Source: Bacteroidales bacterium
GTDB lineage: Bacteria; Bacteroidota; Bacteroidia; Bacteroidales; GCA-2748055
Assembly: GCA_029210725.1 (NCBI GenBank)
Contig: JARGFM010000020.1
Span: forward strand, 1 to 61,593
DNA: 61,593 nucleotides
Reading direction: 5' to 3'
Shown one piece after another: positions 33,413-43,700 of the stretch. The translations under genes were made by a program, and so were the position numbers. Below the pieces are notes generated by a model. The model was not told the origin of the DNA and did no database searches. It was given only the letters and a program-made list of their open reading frames with translations. How positions within the stretch are numbered: the stretch's first letter is position 1; each line of letters starts with the position of its first letter.

Positions 33413-34234
33413 TCAAAAGACCCAGGTATAGCCGAATACAATGGATACGAGTACATGGACCAGCATGATTACCAGCATGATCAGTGCAAAGGGAAGATGG
33501 GCCACATGCCAGTATCTGAAAAGGTTCTGCATCAGCTGGAGCCGGTCGATCCGACGGTTCAGAGAGATCTCGCGCCGGACAAGCCTGATGATCCTCCTGC
33601 GCTCCCTCCTTCTTACCCCCCTCTTCCGGATAAACTTCCGGGTGAGCCGGATCCCTTTCCGGGTATGGAAATATTTTTCCGTCGCCTCCACAATATCCTT
33701 CAGGCTTTCCCGATCAAGTCCATGGGTAGCCGAAAGCGACTCGTTCAGGTCATTCTTAAGATTACGGATCTCCACCAGGCTCAGCTCACGGCCCTCTATG
33801 GTCCGGGGGATACGGATATAAATGTACCTGCCGGCCACCCCGCTCAGGACCACCGCCACCATGCTCCAGAAGCTCACCGCCACCAGTCCCCCGACTTTAA
33901 AGGAAGTATGGAAGAGAACCAGAACAGGTCCCAGTACGCACAGGAAGATGTGGAATTCCAGCCAGTGCCTGATCAGTCCAAGCCTTTGGAATACCCGTAC
34001 CCGTTTACGGAGCATATACAGGCTGACACCCAGGATCATGGACAGCGATCCAAAGATGCCCAGCCCGTGCCCAAGGAATCCGTTAGGTTTCAGCAACTGG
34101 TAGTCGTCGTGATAAAACCTTTCTTCCATAGAGGTGCCGTAATACGAATACCCCCTGTACCCAAGCCAGAAGGTCACTGCTACCAAAATCAAGACCAGGG
34201 CAGCGATGTATATTCTGTGAATTCCGGTTTTCAT
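33413..34234 (-). CDS. Membrane protein resembling a dihaem cytochrome b
   Basis: The 273-residue protein has five predicted helices: about 9-26, 53-76, 90-110, 115-138 and 243-268. Histidines sit inside or at helix ends: LGHGLGIFGS (helix 2), HWLEFHIFLCVLGPVLVLFH (helix 3) and HVAHLPFALIMLVIMLVHVL (helix 5), the spacing expected for two b-type haems. A basic, helical cytoplasmic segment (about 145-240, with RKRGVRRRERRR) separates helices 4 and 5. It lies at the head of the cytochrome run and may be the inner-membrane quinol-facing module. Family assignment is by pattern only. The gap to the flavoprotein gene is 165 bases. Confidence 0.7.
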   Translation of the reverse strand: MKTGIHRIYIAALVLILVAVTFWLGYRGYSYYGTSMEERFYHDDYQLLKPNGFLGHGLGIFGSLSMILGVSLYMLRKRVRVFQRLGLIRHWLEFHIFLCVLGPVLVLFHTSFKVGGLVAVSFWSMVAVVLSGVAGRYIYIRIPRTIEGRELSLVEIRNLKNDLNESLSATHGLDRESLKDIVEATEKYFHTRKGIRLTRKFIRKRGVRRRERRRIIRLVRREISLNRRIDRLQLMQNLFRYWHVAHLPFALIMLVIMLVHVLVSIVFGYTWVF

Positions 34235-34338
34235 GATCCGTAAATATATAATAGTTTTGAAGAATCTGAAGAGAACAGTACTTCCCCTGCTGGAATCAAC
34301 AAAGGTGGACTCAGCAGCAGGTCTCCAAAGCAGCCTGA

Positions 34339-34361
34339 CTCCGGACCAGGAAAGTCCGGAG
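34339..34361. promoter_or_regulatory. Hairpin in the divergent gap before the Usp gene
   Basis: CTCCGGAC (34339-34346) and GTCCGGAG (34354-34361) form a perfect 8-bp stem with a 7-base loop. It lies in the 197-base gap between the divergent cytochrome-b-like and universal stress genes, about 70 bases before the latter. It is not a terminator (no U-tract, no gene ending here); an operator or leader structure is possible. Confidence 0.35.
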
Positions 34362-34431
34362 AGATATTTGGAGATTTTCTTTGGCCATCATGACCATTAA
34401 CTGCAATTAGAAACTTAACTTACCAAATAAA

Positions 34432-34902
34432 ATGAAAAAAGTTTTAATTGCTCTGGATTATGATCCCACTGCACAAAAAGTGGCTGAAACAGGTTTTACA
34501 CTGGCAAAATCTTTGAAAGCCGAAGTGACCTTATTGCATGTAATTAAAGATCTGGTGTTTTATGCCACCCCTGGATTTTCTCCGATAATGGGCTATAACG
34601 GCTTTGTGGACGTAAGTCCGACGGTAATGGATAGTGTAGAAGGGCTGAAGGATGCATCCCTTCAGTATCTGAACAAAACCCGGGAACACCTGGGCGACCA
34701 ATCGATTCAAACCCTGGTGAAAGAAGGGGACTTTGCAGAAACCATTCTGGAAACCGCAGAAGAATTACATGCCGATATTATTGTAATCGGGTCACACAGT
34801 CAGAAATGGCTGGAGAACATACTTATGGGAAGTGTTACCGAAAACGTGGTGCAGGATAGTTCCATTCCCCTGTTTATCGTTCCAACCCGAAAACATCAGT
34901 AA
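34432..34902 (+). CDS. Single-domain universal stress protein (UspA family)
   Basis: The 156-residue protein has one complete Usp fold: KKVLIALDYDPTAQKVAE, AEVTLLHVI, then DIIVIGSHSQKWLENILMGS and VTENVVQDSSIPLFIVPT. The G-S-x-S-x-x-x-W-L-x-N-I-L-M-G-S-V-T-E stretch matches the ATP-binding Gx2Gx9G(S/T) signature, so unlike the tandem Usp at 12579 this one probably binds nucleotide. It is a cytoplasmic stress protein of unknown specific action, divergent from the electron-transfer genes. Upstream is a clear hairpin but no sigma-54-like promoter. Confidence 0.93.
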   Translation: MKKVLIALDYDPTAQKVAETGFTLAKSLKAEVTLLHVIKDLVFYATPGFSPIMGYNGFVDVSPTVMDSVEGLKDASLQYLNKTREHLGDQSIQTLVKEGDFAETILETAEELHADIIVIGSHSQKWLENILMGSVTENVVQDSSIPLFIVPTRKHQ

Positions 34903-34921
34903 GCCGATCTGAATTTTTGTG

Positions 34922-34999
34922 GATTACATTCTTATTCGAATAAGATTCGGGCAGGAATATGTAATCTGAATATCATTGATTTTGTATCCAGAATACAAA
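34922..34999. repeat. Cluster of nested palindromes downstream of the Usp gene
   Basis: GATTACAT (34922-34929) pairs with ATGTAATC (34959-34966) and encloses the 14-base palindrome CTTATTCGAATAAG (34931-34944). A separate pair, TTTGTAT (34981-34987) and ATACAAA (34993-34999), follows. These AT-rich structures lie in the 198-base gap before the CopD-like gene and may end Usp transcription or serve as operators. Confidence 0.35.
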
Positions 35000-35100
35000 T
35001 TAAAAAATACCCGGTCTGCCAAAACAAAACCCATGGTAAAAGGTTACTGATATATTAAATTGCCTCAAAAAAATAATTAGCTCACAAATTTTGATTTCCA

Positions 35101-35580
35101 GTGGATACATTACTTTCTCTTTCGCTCAAATGGATTCACCTGATCGCCACAGTGGCCTGGATCGGTGGAATGTTTACCAGTTTCCTGATTTACACTCCCG
35201 CTATCGGGAAGACCCTGGACTCCCCGGTTGCCGGGAAGCTTATGGCTGCTGTTTTGAAGCGGTTCCGCTTGATGGTCTACATCTCCATGGCCGTGTTTCT
35301 GATTACCGGCATTCTGTTGGGATCCCTGTATCTGAATTCCGGTGTATCTGTCTCTGGCAGGACCGAAATGATAGGCATTCTGGTCATCAAGGTTCCCCTG
35401 TACGTCCTCACAGTTATCCTGGCCATTGTCTCCTTTGAGATGCTTGGGCCAAGGGTGGCACGGATAGCGGCAGAAGGCCCGGGCCCAAAACTGCGAAGAG
35501 CTCAACGGTCCCAGAAGGTCCTGGCTGTGGCCGGTTTTCTGCTGGGCCTGATCATTCTGGCCATCTCCATGTTACTTTAG
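35101..35580 (+). CDS. Small four-helix membrane protein, CopD-like
   Basis: The 159-residue protein starts at GTG and has four membrane helices with the signature WIHLIATVAWIGGMFTSFLI, FRLMVYISMAVFLITGILLG and VIKVPLYVLTVILAIVSFE. The W-I-H-x3-x2-A-W-I-G-G-M-F motif is common to CopD and related membrane proteins with intramembrane histidine. Copper transport is known for CopD proper; here there is no copper gene cluster, so the assignment stays at fold level. It converges with the TPR gene after 2 bases. Confidence 0.7.
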   Translation: MDTLLSLSLKWIHLIATVAWIGGMFTSFLIYTPAIGKTLDSPVAGKLMAAVLKRFRLMVYISMAVFLITGILLGSLYLNSGVSVSGRTEMIGILVIKVPLYVLTVILAIVSFEMLGPRVARIAAEGPGPKLRRAQRSQKVLAVAGFLLGLIILAISMLL

Positions 35581-35582
35581 AC

Positions 35583-36917
35583 TTAATCCCTGGATCTTAC
35601 AGTGGTATTTTCCTGGATGCATCCGCCCACCAGAAAGCTGCTTCCCGCCTGCAGATCCTGAAAGAAGATATCTTCTGTGCTGGGATACTGGGCTGTACAC
35701 ATAGCCAGTTTTTCACTGGATTTTTCAGCAAGGGCCGGATCCACCCTGGCAGCTTCCTGATACATGTCAGCTGCTGCCCAGTAAACACTCTGTTGCTTAA
35801 AGTCATCACCCAGATGTTTGCGGCAGGCGATAAAAGCATCTCCAAGGGCCATGTATGCTTTCCCATAACCATTTCTGTAGGCAATGGCTTCCCTGGCAAA
35901 ATTGATGGCCTCGCAGTGCTCTCCATTGGCCAGGCTAACGATGCTGAGTTCAAAAAACCATTCAGCCCTGGTTTCATTGGGAAGATGATCATCCAGTACG
36001 GCCATCTGCAAGTACCAGGCAGCCTTATCCAGTTCATTCCTTCCGATAAAAAGCAGGGCCAGCTGATGCGCCGGTTCAGGACCGGGATCTATTTCATACA
36101 GCTTTTCAGATGCAGCGATATAAAGAGCCGACTGACCGCATCCTGCATAGGTATAGGCCTTCGTTATCTTTTCAAGCAGATGCGGTTCCCCGCTGTTTTT
36201 CTCAAACTGCGGTCCGAAATGGAGATCCAGTCCTTCACAGGTGAGAATACCTTCTTTCTTTACCATTTCATCCACAGAGGCCCTGGCTCTTTCCCTGTGG
36301 GAACTTCTTCACTCCTGCTGGTCGAGAAGCCCGGTAACCAGCAAGTAATCCTCCAGGACCTGACTGTTTTCTATGATAGCTGCCTGATTCAGTTTGAGAC
36401 CGGCTGCCATGTAATTAAGCATAACCACTTCCAGGGATCGGGCTCCCTGGATTTCCAGGCTCTGTTTGAGCATTCCATAGGCCGACTGAAGCTGATCTTT
36501 GTCAGCACTCCGGTACCTGAGTAAATCGCATCCCTTGCGGCCAAGAATATTCCCCTCTCCCCCGAAATGCGCCATGCGCTGGTCGTATATAAGCATCAGG
36601 GTATCTATCCTGGCATCCCTCCACGGTCCATCGGGTGCATCTTCGATAAAGTGGCGGTACATGGTCACTCCATCCACGTAAAGCCGCTCGCTTTCACCAG
36701 GAAACTCATGAAACAAGGTCCACCAGGCATCCTTGCCCAGGATATATTCTTTGTATTTAAAGAATTCCCGGTAGGTGGAGATCAGTTCGCCGCACCGGAG
36801 GTTTTCCGAAGGTCCGGTCGCATGGTTTGCTGAGTAAGGCTGGGAAAATCCCAATTGCTGAATGAATATTAAAAGTGCCGGGAGGAAAACGATTCTGGAA
36901 ACATGCATGGGGTTCAT
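35583..36917 (-). pseudogene. Secreted TPR-type protein split by an in-frame TGA
   Basis: The 5' part (36917-36309) has a signal peptide ending QLGFSQ, then CGELISTYREFFKYKEYILG, YVDGVTMYRHFIEDAPDG and GGEGNILGRKGCDLL, ending LLDQQE then TGA. The same frame continues with RSSHRERARASVDEMVKKEG and TPR-like helical pairs (EPAHQLALLFIGRNELDKAA, GYGKAYMALGDAF) to 35583. In relatives I remember, the joint reads ...LEGRSSRWERARASVDEM, so the TGA stands where GGA (Gly) is expected, a single-base change. Intact, it would be about 440 residues. The role of these Bacteroidetes TPR proteins is unknown. Confidence 0.8.
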
Positions 36918-37193
36918 TTTAAAAATTTCATGAATCATTCAAAAAAAGGGCCATAATTTATTATCTGCTGATATTTAAACAGTTACCATTGTTCGGGTGT
37001 TCGGCAATTATCCGTTTTCGTACATACCAGCGTGCGATTCCGGGCGAAGAAAATCGTCCATCCCGGCCTCTGAAAAGTGAATAGAGGTCCTAAATTCCAT
37101 TAAATTGCAGGAAGCAAAACGTGGACCATGTGCCGCTATGAGATTGAGAATCAATTTTTAATATTTTTATTACAATTATTAATTCATTAAACG

Positions 37194-37364
37194 ATGCTTA
37201 AAGAATTTAAACGATTTATTGCCAAAGGCAATGTGATTGAAATGGCTGTAGGCCTGATATTGGCAATATACTTCGGAGCTATTGTGAAATCCCTGGTGGA
37301 CCACATCATCCAGCCCCCGATGGAAATCAAAATCTTCAGATCCAAATTGATCTCTTTCAACTGA
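37194..37364 (+). pseudogene. mscL: mscL fragment (large-conductance mechanosensitive channel, 5' part only)
   Basis: The first 44 codons match Msc[41 protein letters not shown] and PPM. That covers the N-terminal helix and most of pore helix TM1. After PPM the frame runs into unrelated sequence that reads as antisense of a chitinase fragment and stops at 37362. TM2 and the C-terminal bundle are missing (the normal length is about 130-145 residues), so no channel can form. The break coincides with a stretch shared with the chitinase (CCAGCCCCCGATGG, about 37311-37323). Confidence 0.8.
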
Positions 37365-37497
37365 TCCAGCCCCCGGAAACCTGGCACGAAGCCAATTATG
37401 ACCTTTTTTCCGGTGAAGGCGCTTCTTTTAATTTTTCAGAACAGGACAAGGGCACCAAAAACAGCAGCATCAGGAATAACTGGAAGGATCTTCTCAT
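37308..37497 (-). pseudogene. N-terminal fragment of a GH18 chitinase-like lipoprotein
   Basis: Reading leftward from an ATG at 37497: a lipoprotein signal (RRSFQLFLMLLFLVPLSCSE), then after a one-base frameshift in an A6 run (37404-37409 as T6 on plus) KVIIGFVPGFRG and [28 protein letters not shown] is like strand 1, and [10 protein letters not shown] is the strongly conserved strand 3 of GH18. The expected stretch between these is missing, and everything after GGW is antisense mscL. The catalytic DxxDxDxE is not present. This is a doubly damaged remnant joined tail-first to the mscL fragment. Confidence 0.5.
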
Positions 37498-37781
37498 GAT
37501 TTCAGGCATTTGTTTAATATAAGAGTCCCTCCATTCAGGATATCGTTCTCTTTTGACATAATCAGGTACGGGAGATGACCACTCTCTGGCCCGGTATTGA
37601 AAAAGAATGTTCCGTTGGCTATGTAAAACTGCTGCTGGTAATCATTTACTCTTTATGGCTTATACTCCGGAATGAAAATAAATAAAGAGAGTTGTCAGCT
37701 TGAACAGGCCGGAGTAAAAAGCAAACAAAATCTGATATAATTCGTATCAACAGTTAACACCCCAAGGTTACAGATACATAC
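37498..37781. other. Intergenic region upstream of the giant adhesin
   Basis: No gene is visible. Together with the two remnants it makes a gene-free stretch of 417 bases (37365-37781). TATAATTCG at about 37734 is a weak -7-like candidate for the adhesin gene; a good -33 partner is not obvious. A run of AT-rich sequence precedes the ATG. Nothing else stands out. Confidence 0.4.
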
Positions 37782-40700
37782 ATGAAGACGAAAGAGGCGA
37801 GGAATATCCTAATTATCACACTGGTATTTCTGATAGTTCTATTTTCCACTGATACATTCAGTCAGACCGTAACCGGTTTGAATGTGGAATACTGCACTAA
37901 TTCCCCTGTGGATACCATATACGGTAACAGTCCCAGCAATGGAGTTTTCGAGGCATTTTACGGGGCGGGTAACCGGACAGGAGTAACCCAGATATCCTGG
38001 GATCCGGCCATTGCCGTATTTTACCCCGCAGCAGCTGATCTTACTGGTAACACGGCGCACATCATCTATGAGGGCGTGGATTTTACGACTACCGTCAGGA
38101 GCAATATCCCCGATGCAACCCTTGGTCCGCTTCCTGCTTTTCTATGCGAAGATGATCCCCCGCATTTTTTAAACGAAGGGAATCCGGCCAATGGCTTCTA
38201 TCTCCTGGACGAAGTGGCGGTAATCACCGAATTTGATCCCGGGCTCTACGGCCCTGGAAATTATTCCATTTCCTACGTGGTGAGCAACGGCTTGTGCAGG
38301 GATACCAGCGAGGCGCAAACCATCATGGTGGGGCCGGAACCCATTGTGTTCTCATCCTTCAACAGTCAGTATTGCCAGAACGACCCGGATGTGGATTTCA
38401 CCTACAGTCCTTTGGGCGGCGTTTTCACCTCCATCCCGGGATTGACGGATCACGGGGATGGAACAGCCACCTTCAGTCCCGCGGCAGCCGGGGGAACCAC
38501 CAGCAATATCCAGTATACCTATTCCTACATGGGTTGTACCAGTACGCTGACAAGAACAGTCACGGTGTATTCCACGCCGGTGGTGGATTTTTTTGGATTT
38601 GACCCCCTTGGATACTGCATCAATGAAGCAGCTGTGATTCTTACAGGGAACAGGGCCCCCCTGGGCACCTTCTCGGGTCCGGGGATCACTGACCTGGGAA
38701 ATGGCACCGCCTCGTTTGATCCTTCAAGCCTCTCCGTGGGGGGAGGTCCCTATACCGTGACCTATACCTATACGGACGGGGTCACCGGCTGCACGAATTC
38801 CAATTCGAAACAGACCTCCATATTGCCCATTCCAACGGCCACCATTTCGGGAAGCGCTACCATATGTATCGGAGATCCCGCCACCCTTGATGTAACTTTC
38901 ACGGGAACAGGGCCCTTCGACTTCACCTATTATAATGGCACCTCCAACCAGAACATCAGCAATGTGGCCAATCCCTATGTACTGAACCTGGCCCCCACCA
39001 TTTCATCGGTCTATACGATCCTCTCTGTAACACAAGCAAACGGCTGCAGCAATGCGGGTAACGGAACGGGCACCGTGACGGTAAATCCCCTTTCAGTGCT
39101 GGTCAATAATCCCACAAACAAAATAGCCTGCGCCGGCGATAACGAAAGTTTTTCCGTAACAGCCACGGGCGTGGACCTGACTTACCAGTGGCAGTTTAAC
39201 GGAGTGGATATTCCCCTGGCCACGTCCAGCATTTTGAGCCTGAGCAATATAAACGCTTCGCATGCAGGCGAATACCGCTGCGTGGTGTCCAGCTCATGCG
39301 GACCGGATCTCACCAGCGCATCGGCTTCCCTGGATGTGCTGCCCCCTACCGTGATAACCGTACAACCTGTGGCGGTGAATGAATGTGAAGGGACCAACGT
39401 CAGCTTCATGGTCCAGGCCACCGGATCGGGGCTCACCTATACCTGGAGAAAGAATGGCGTCGATTTGTCAGATGGCGGAAACATCATCGGTTCGGCCACC
39501 AACATCCTGGTGATCTCCAATATCTCGCTTGCCGATATGGCCGTATACACCTGCGTGGTCAGCGGCGACTGCGGCGACCAGACGACTATCTCCAGGACAC
39601 TAACCGTGGATACCGAGATCTCTATCATCACCCAGCCGGTTACGAAAAGTTTGTGCACAGGGGGGACCACCTCCTTCAGCGTCGAGGTCACAGGCTCCAA
39701 CCCGGCATACCAGTGGCAGCATAACAATGTGGATATCCCGGGAGCAAATTCACCCACGCTGAACCTCGCTGCTGCGGATGCCGCGGATGCCGGAAACTAC
39801 AACTGCGTGATCACCGGCAGCTGCAATACAGAAATAAGTAACCTGGCAAGCCTGGTGGTGCATGAAAACGTGAGCATCGACCTTCAGCCCTCGGCCGTAT
39901 CCGGCTGTGAGGGCTCAACGGCAGCTTTCAATGTGGTAGCCTCCGGATCCGTCACTGGATACCAGTGGCGACAGAACGGTGTGGCGCTTGTGAATGGCGG
40001 CGACATCTCGGGAGCAAACAGTCCGAACCTGACCATTAACAATCTCACCCTGGCACATTCTGGAGGCTACAGCTGCGTGGTCAGCGGACAGTGTGACAAC
40101 GTGACCTCCAACACCGTGGGGCTCGTGGTGGATCAGGCGGTTTTGATCACAACGGATCCGGTGGATCAGGAATTTTGCGAGACGGAGAATGTGATCTTTA
40201 CCTCGGTTGCCACAGGAACCAACCTGCAGTACCAGTGGTACAGGGATGGGGCCATCATGCCCGGTGAAAATGGCAGCAACCTGGTGATCAACGGGGCTAC
40301 GGCCGCTGATGTGGGGACCTATTACAGCCGTGTCTCCAATTCCTGTAATTCCCAGACTTCCGACATCGTGGGATTAAGCCTTAACGAACCAACCCTTATT
40401 GTGACCCAGCCCCTGGATGACCTGGTATGTGAAGGGGACAATGCAAACATGAGCGTTACCGTAACAGGCTCGAATATCAGCTATTCCTGGACGCATAACG
40501 GGACCCCCATCAACGATGGCGGAGCCTACTCGGGAACCAAGACCTCCTCCCTGTTCATCAATAACCTGGATATTTCGCATGAGGGGGTCTACGTATGTGA
40601 AATCACCGCAAGCTGCGGAAACCTTAACTCCGCCCCTGCTGTCCTTACAGTGAACGAGAATATCATCTTTACCTCCCAGCCCTTAAGCAAAAGCATTTGT

Positions 40701-43700
40701 CCGGGTAACAGCACATCCTTCACGGTGGCCGCCACAGGCACCGGGCTGTCCTATCAATGGCAGTTTAATCATGTGGATATCCCGGGGGCCACTTCGCCGA
40801 CCCTGAACCTTGGCGGCGTGGATGCTACCGATGCGGGCATCTATAACTGTGTGATCACCGGCACCTGCGGGACAAGAACAAGCAATCAGGCCACCCTGGT
40901 GGTCTATGAGAACCTGAGCATCACCCTCCAACCCACCTCGGTGGCTACCTGCGAGGGAGCGTCAGCTGATTTCAATATAGCTGCTTCAGGATCCATGACC
41001 GGCTACCAGTGGCGGAGAAGCGGCGTAGCGCTGGTGAATTCCCCCGATATCACAGGGACAAACAGCCCTAACCTGACCCTTTCCAACCTCACAGCGGCCA
41101 GTGCCGGAGCCTACAGCTGTGTGGTGACCGGCCAGTGCAACAGCGTGACTTCGAATAATGTGAGCCTGCTGGTGAACGAGGCCATCGTGATTACCACGAA
41201 CCCGGCGGACCAGGATTTCTGCGAAACGGACGATGTTATTCTGAACACGGTTGCCACGGGCACTAACCTGCAGTACCAGTGGTACAGGGACGGAGCCATC
41301 CTCCCGGGCAGAACTTCAAGCAGCCTGGTAATTGCCGGGACAACAGCTGCTGATGAGGGATCCTACCATTGCGAGGTCTCCAATTCCTGCGTACCGCAAA
41401 CATCTGAAACTGCCGTTCTGACCATGAACGATCCCACGGTTATTGTGGCCCAGCCAACAGATGATATTATGTGTGAAGGGGATAATACCAACATGACCGT
41501 GACTGTAACAGGATCGGATATCACTTACTCCTGGACACTTAACGGGTCAGCCATCAACGACGGGGAAAACTATTCAGGCACCGGGACCGCCTCCCTGATC
41601 ATTAGTAACCTGGACATGACCCACGGCGGGATCTATGTTTGTGAGATCTCCGGCAGCTGCGGAAACATCAACTCCAATCCCGCCACGCTGATCGTCAATG
41701 AAAATATCAGCATCTCCTCGCAACCGGTGAACCAGACCGTTTGTCCGGGCACCAATGTCCAGTTCATTGTCGAGGCCTCCGGAACCAATCTTAGCTACCA
41801 GTGGCAGCACAACGGGGCCGATATTCCCCTGGCAGTCAATCCTACCGCCAATACCGGCACCCTGCTGATACCTGCTGTTTCCGCTGCCGATGAAGGGATA
41901 TACAGGTGCAGGCTCACCGTGGCCTGTGGAACAAGCTTTTCCACTGCCGCCGGCCTGACCATGACAAATCTTGTAAGTATTGTGAGCCAGCCTGCAAACA
42001 GGCAGATTTGTGAAGGCAATAATGCGAGCTTCTCCGTCACGGCCACTGGCAGCAACCTCATCTACCAGTGGAAAAAGAACGGGGCGAATCTGGTCAACGA
42101 CGGCCGGATCACGGGAGTAAATTCCAGCACCCTGAACATCAATAGCATTGTGGAAGGGGACCAGGCTGCCTACTCCTGTCAGGTCAGCAATTCCTGCGGT
42201 TTTGAAAATACCGCTCCTGCCAGCCTGGTGGTGGATGAGTCGGTGACCATTACCACACAGCCGGTGGTATTTAATGCCGTGGAAAATGGCCATGCAAGCT
42301 TCTCGGTAAATGCCTCGGGCGAGATCCTTTCCTACCAGTGGTACCGGGTATCCGATGGCCAGCCTGTGGCGGATGGCGGTGTTTTTAGTGGCGCCACCAC
42401 TTCCATCCTGACCCTGACCAACCTGACTTCAATCCATGCCGATTCATACTATTGCGTCATCACGGGCACGTGCAATACGGTTACCAGTGAACCGGGACTC
42501 CTGAATGTGAACCTGCTGACTCTGATCACCGTCCACCCTGCCGATCCCGGGGAAAAATGCGTGGGGGAAAGCGTCAGTTTCGATGTGCTTGCCACGGGTA
42601 CCAACCTGAGCTTTGTCTGGCGCAGGAACGGGGTGGACCTGGTGGATGATCTCCGGATCAGCGGTTCATCAACGGCCAGCCTGACCATCGATGATCTCCG
42701 GTTTAACGATGCAGGCTCCTATTCCTGCCTGGTGAACGGCGACGAAGGCACAGAAAACAGTTACCCCACCACGCTTGTGGTCAATGAACTGACAAATATC
42801 ACCCTGCAGCCACTGGATGCTAACCGCTGTGAAGGGGACGATGCCTTGTTTGTGATCGGGGTGGCCGGAAATATAACGGGCTACCAGTGGCAACTGGACG
42901 GGGTGGACCTGGTCGAGGACGGAAGGGTAAGTGGCGTGGATACGGAGACTTTGTCTGTTTCCAGTCTAACGGTGGCCGACGGCGGTATTTATACCTGCAT
43001 CGTGACGGGTGTATGCGCCAACGATGTGTCTAACCCGGCCACGCTCGTGGTACATGAGAATACAGCCATCACCTCGGAGCCCCTATCCCTGTCCAGGTGC
43101 GCAGGAGCCCCGGCCACCTTCAGCATCACTGCCGACGGCGGGGCTATCTCCTACCAGTGGAAAAAGGGCGGTACGAACCTGGTGAACGGCGGGAGGATAT
43201 CCGGCGCAAATTCCAGGGATCTCACGATATCAGGTCTACTGGTATCCGACGAAGGAGCCTACAGTTGTGAGGTGGCCGGACCGTGTGGCTCCGATAATTC
43301 CCTGGTGGCTACGCTCACGGTGAGCCCCAAGACACTCGTTACCGGTCAGCCCACCGATAAAGAACTCTGTGAGGGAGACGATGCCATTTTCCTGGTGGAA
43401 GCCGAGGGGCTGGGACTGGTCTACGAATGGAGACTGGACGGGGTGGCCCTGGTCGAGGACGGTGCGCATATCATTGGTTCCGACACAAAAACCCTGATCA
43501 TTAACGACCTGCTAATCTCCGACGAGGGCAGTTACCAGTGCTTTGTGACCGGTACCTGTGGGGACTACCTGAGCAATCCTGCCGATCTCACTGTCAACCC
43601 GCTGGTCCAGATCATCACTCAGCCCGTTGACGAAAGCAGGTGTGAGGGCCAGTCCGTTACCTATACCGTGGTATCGGGGAATGTCTCCAATGGTTTCCAC

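Noticed and set aside
36306-36312. TGA read as Gly (alternative genetic code)
   Set aside because: Other genes here, for example those ending at 962 and 7747, use TGA as a normal stop, and the proteins are clearly Bacteroidetes.
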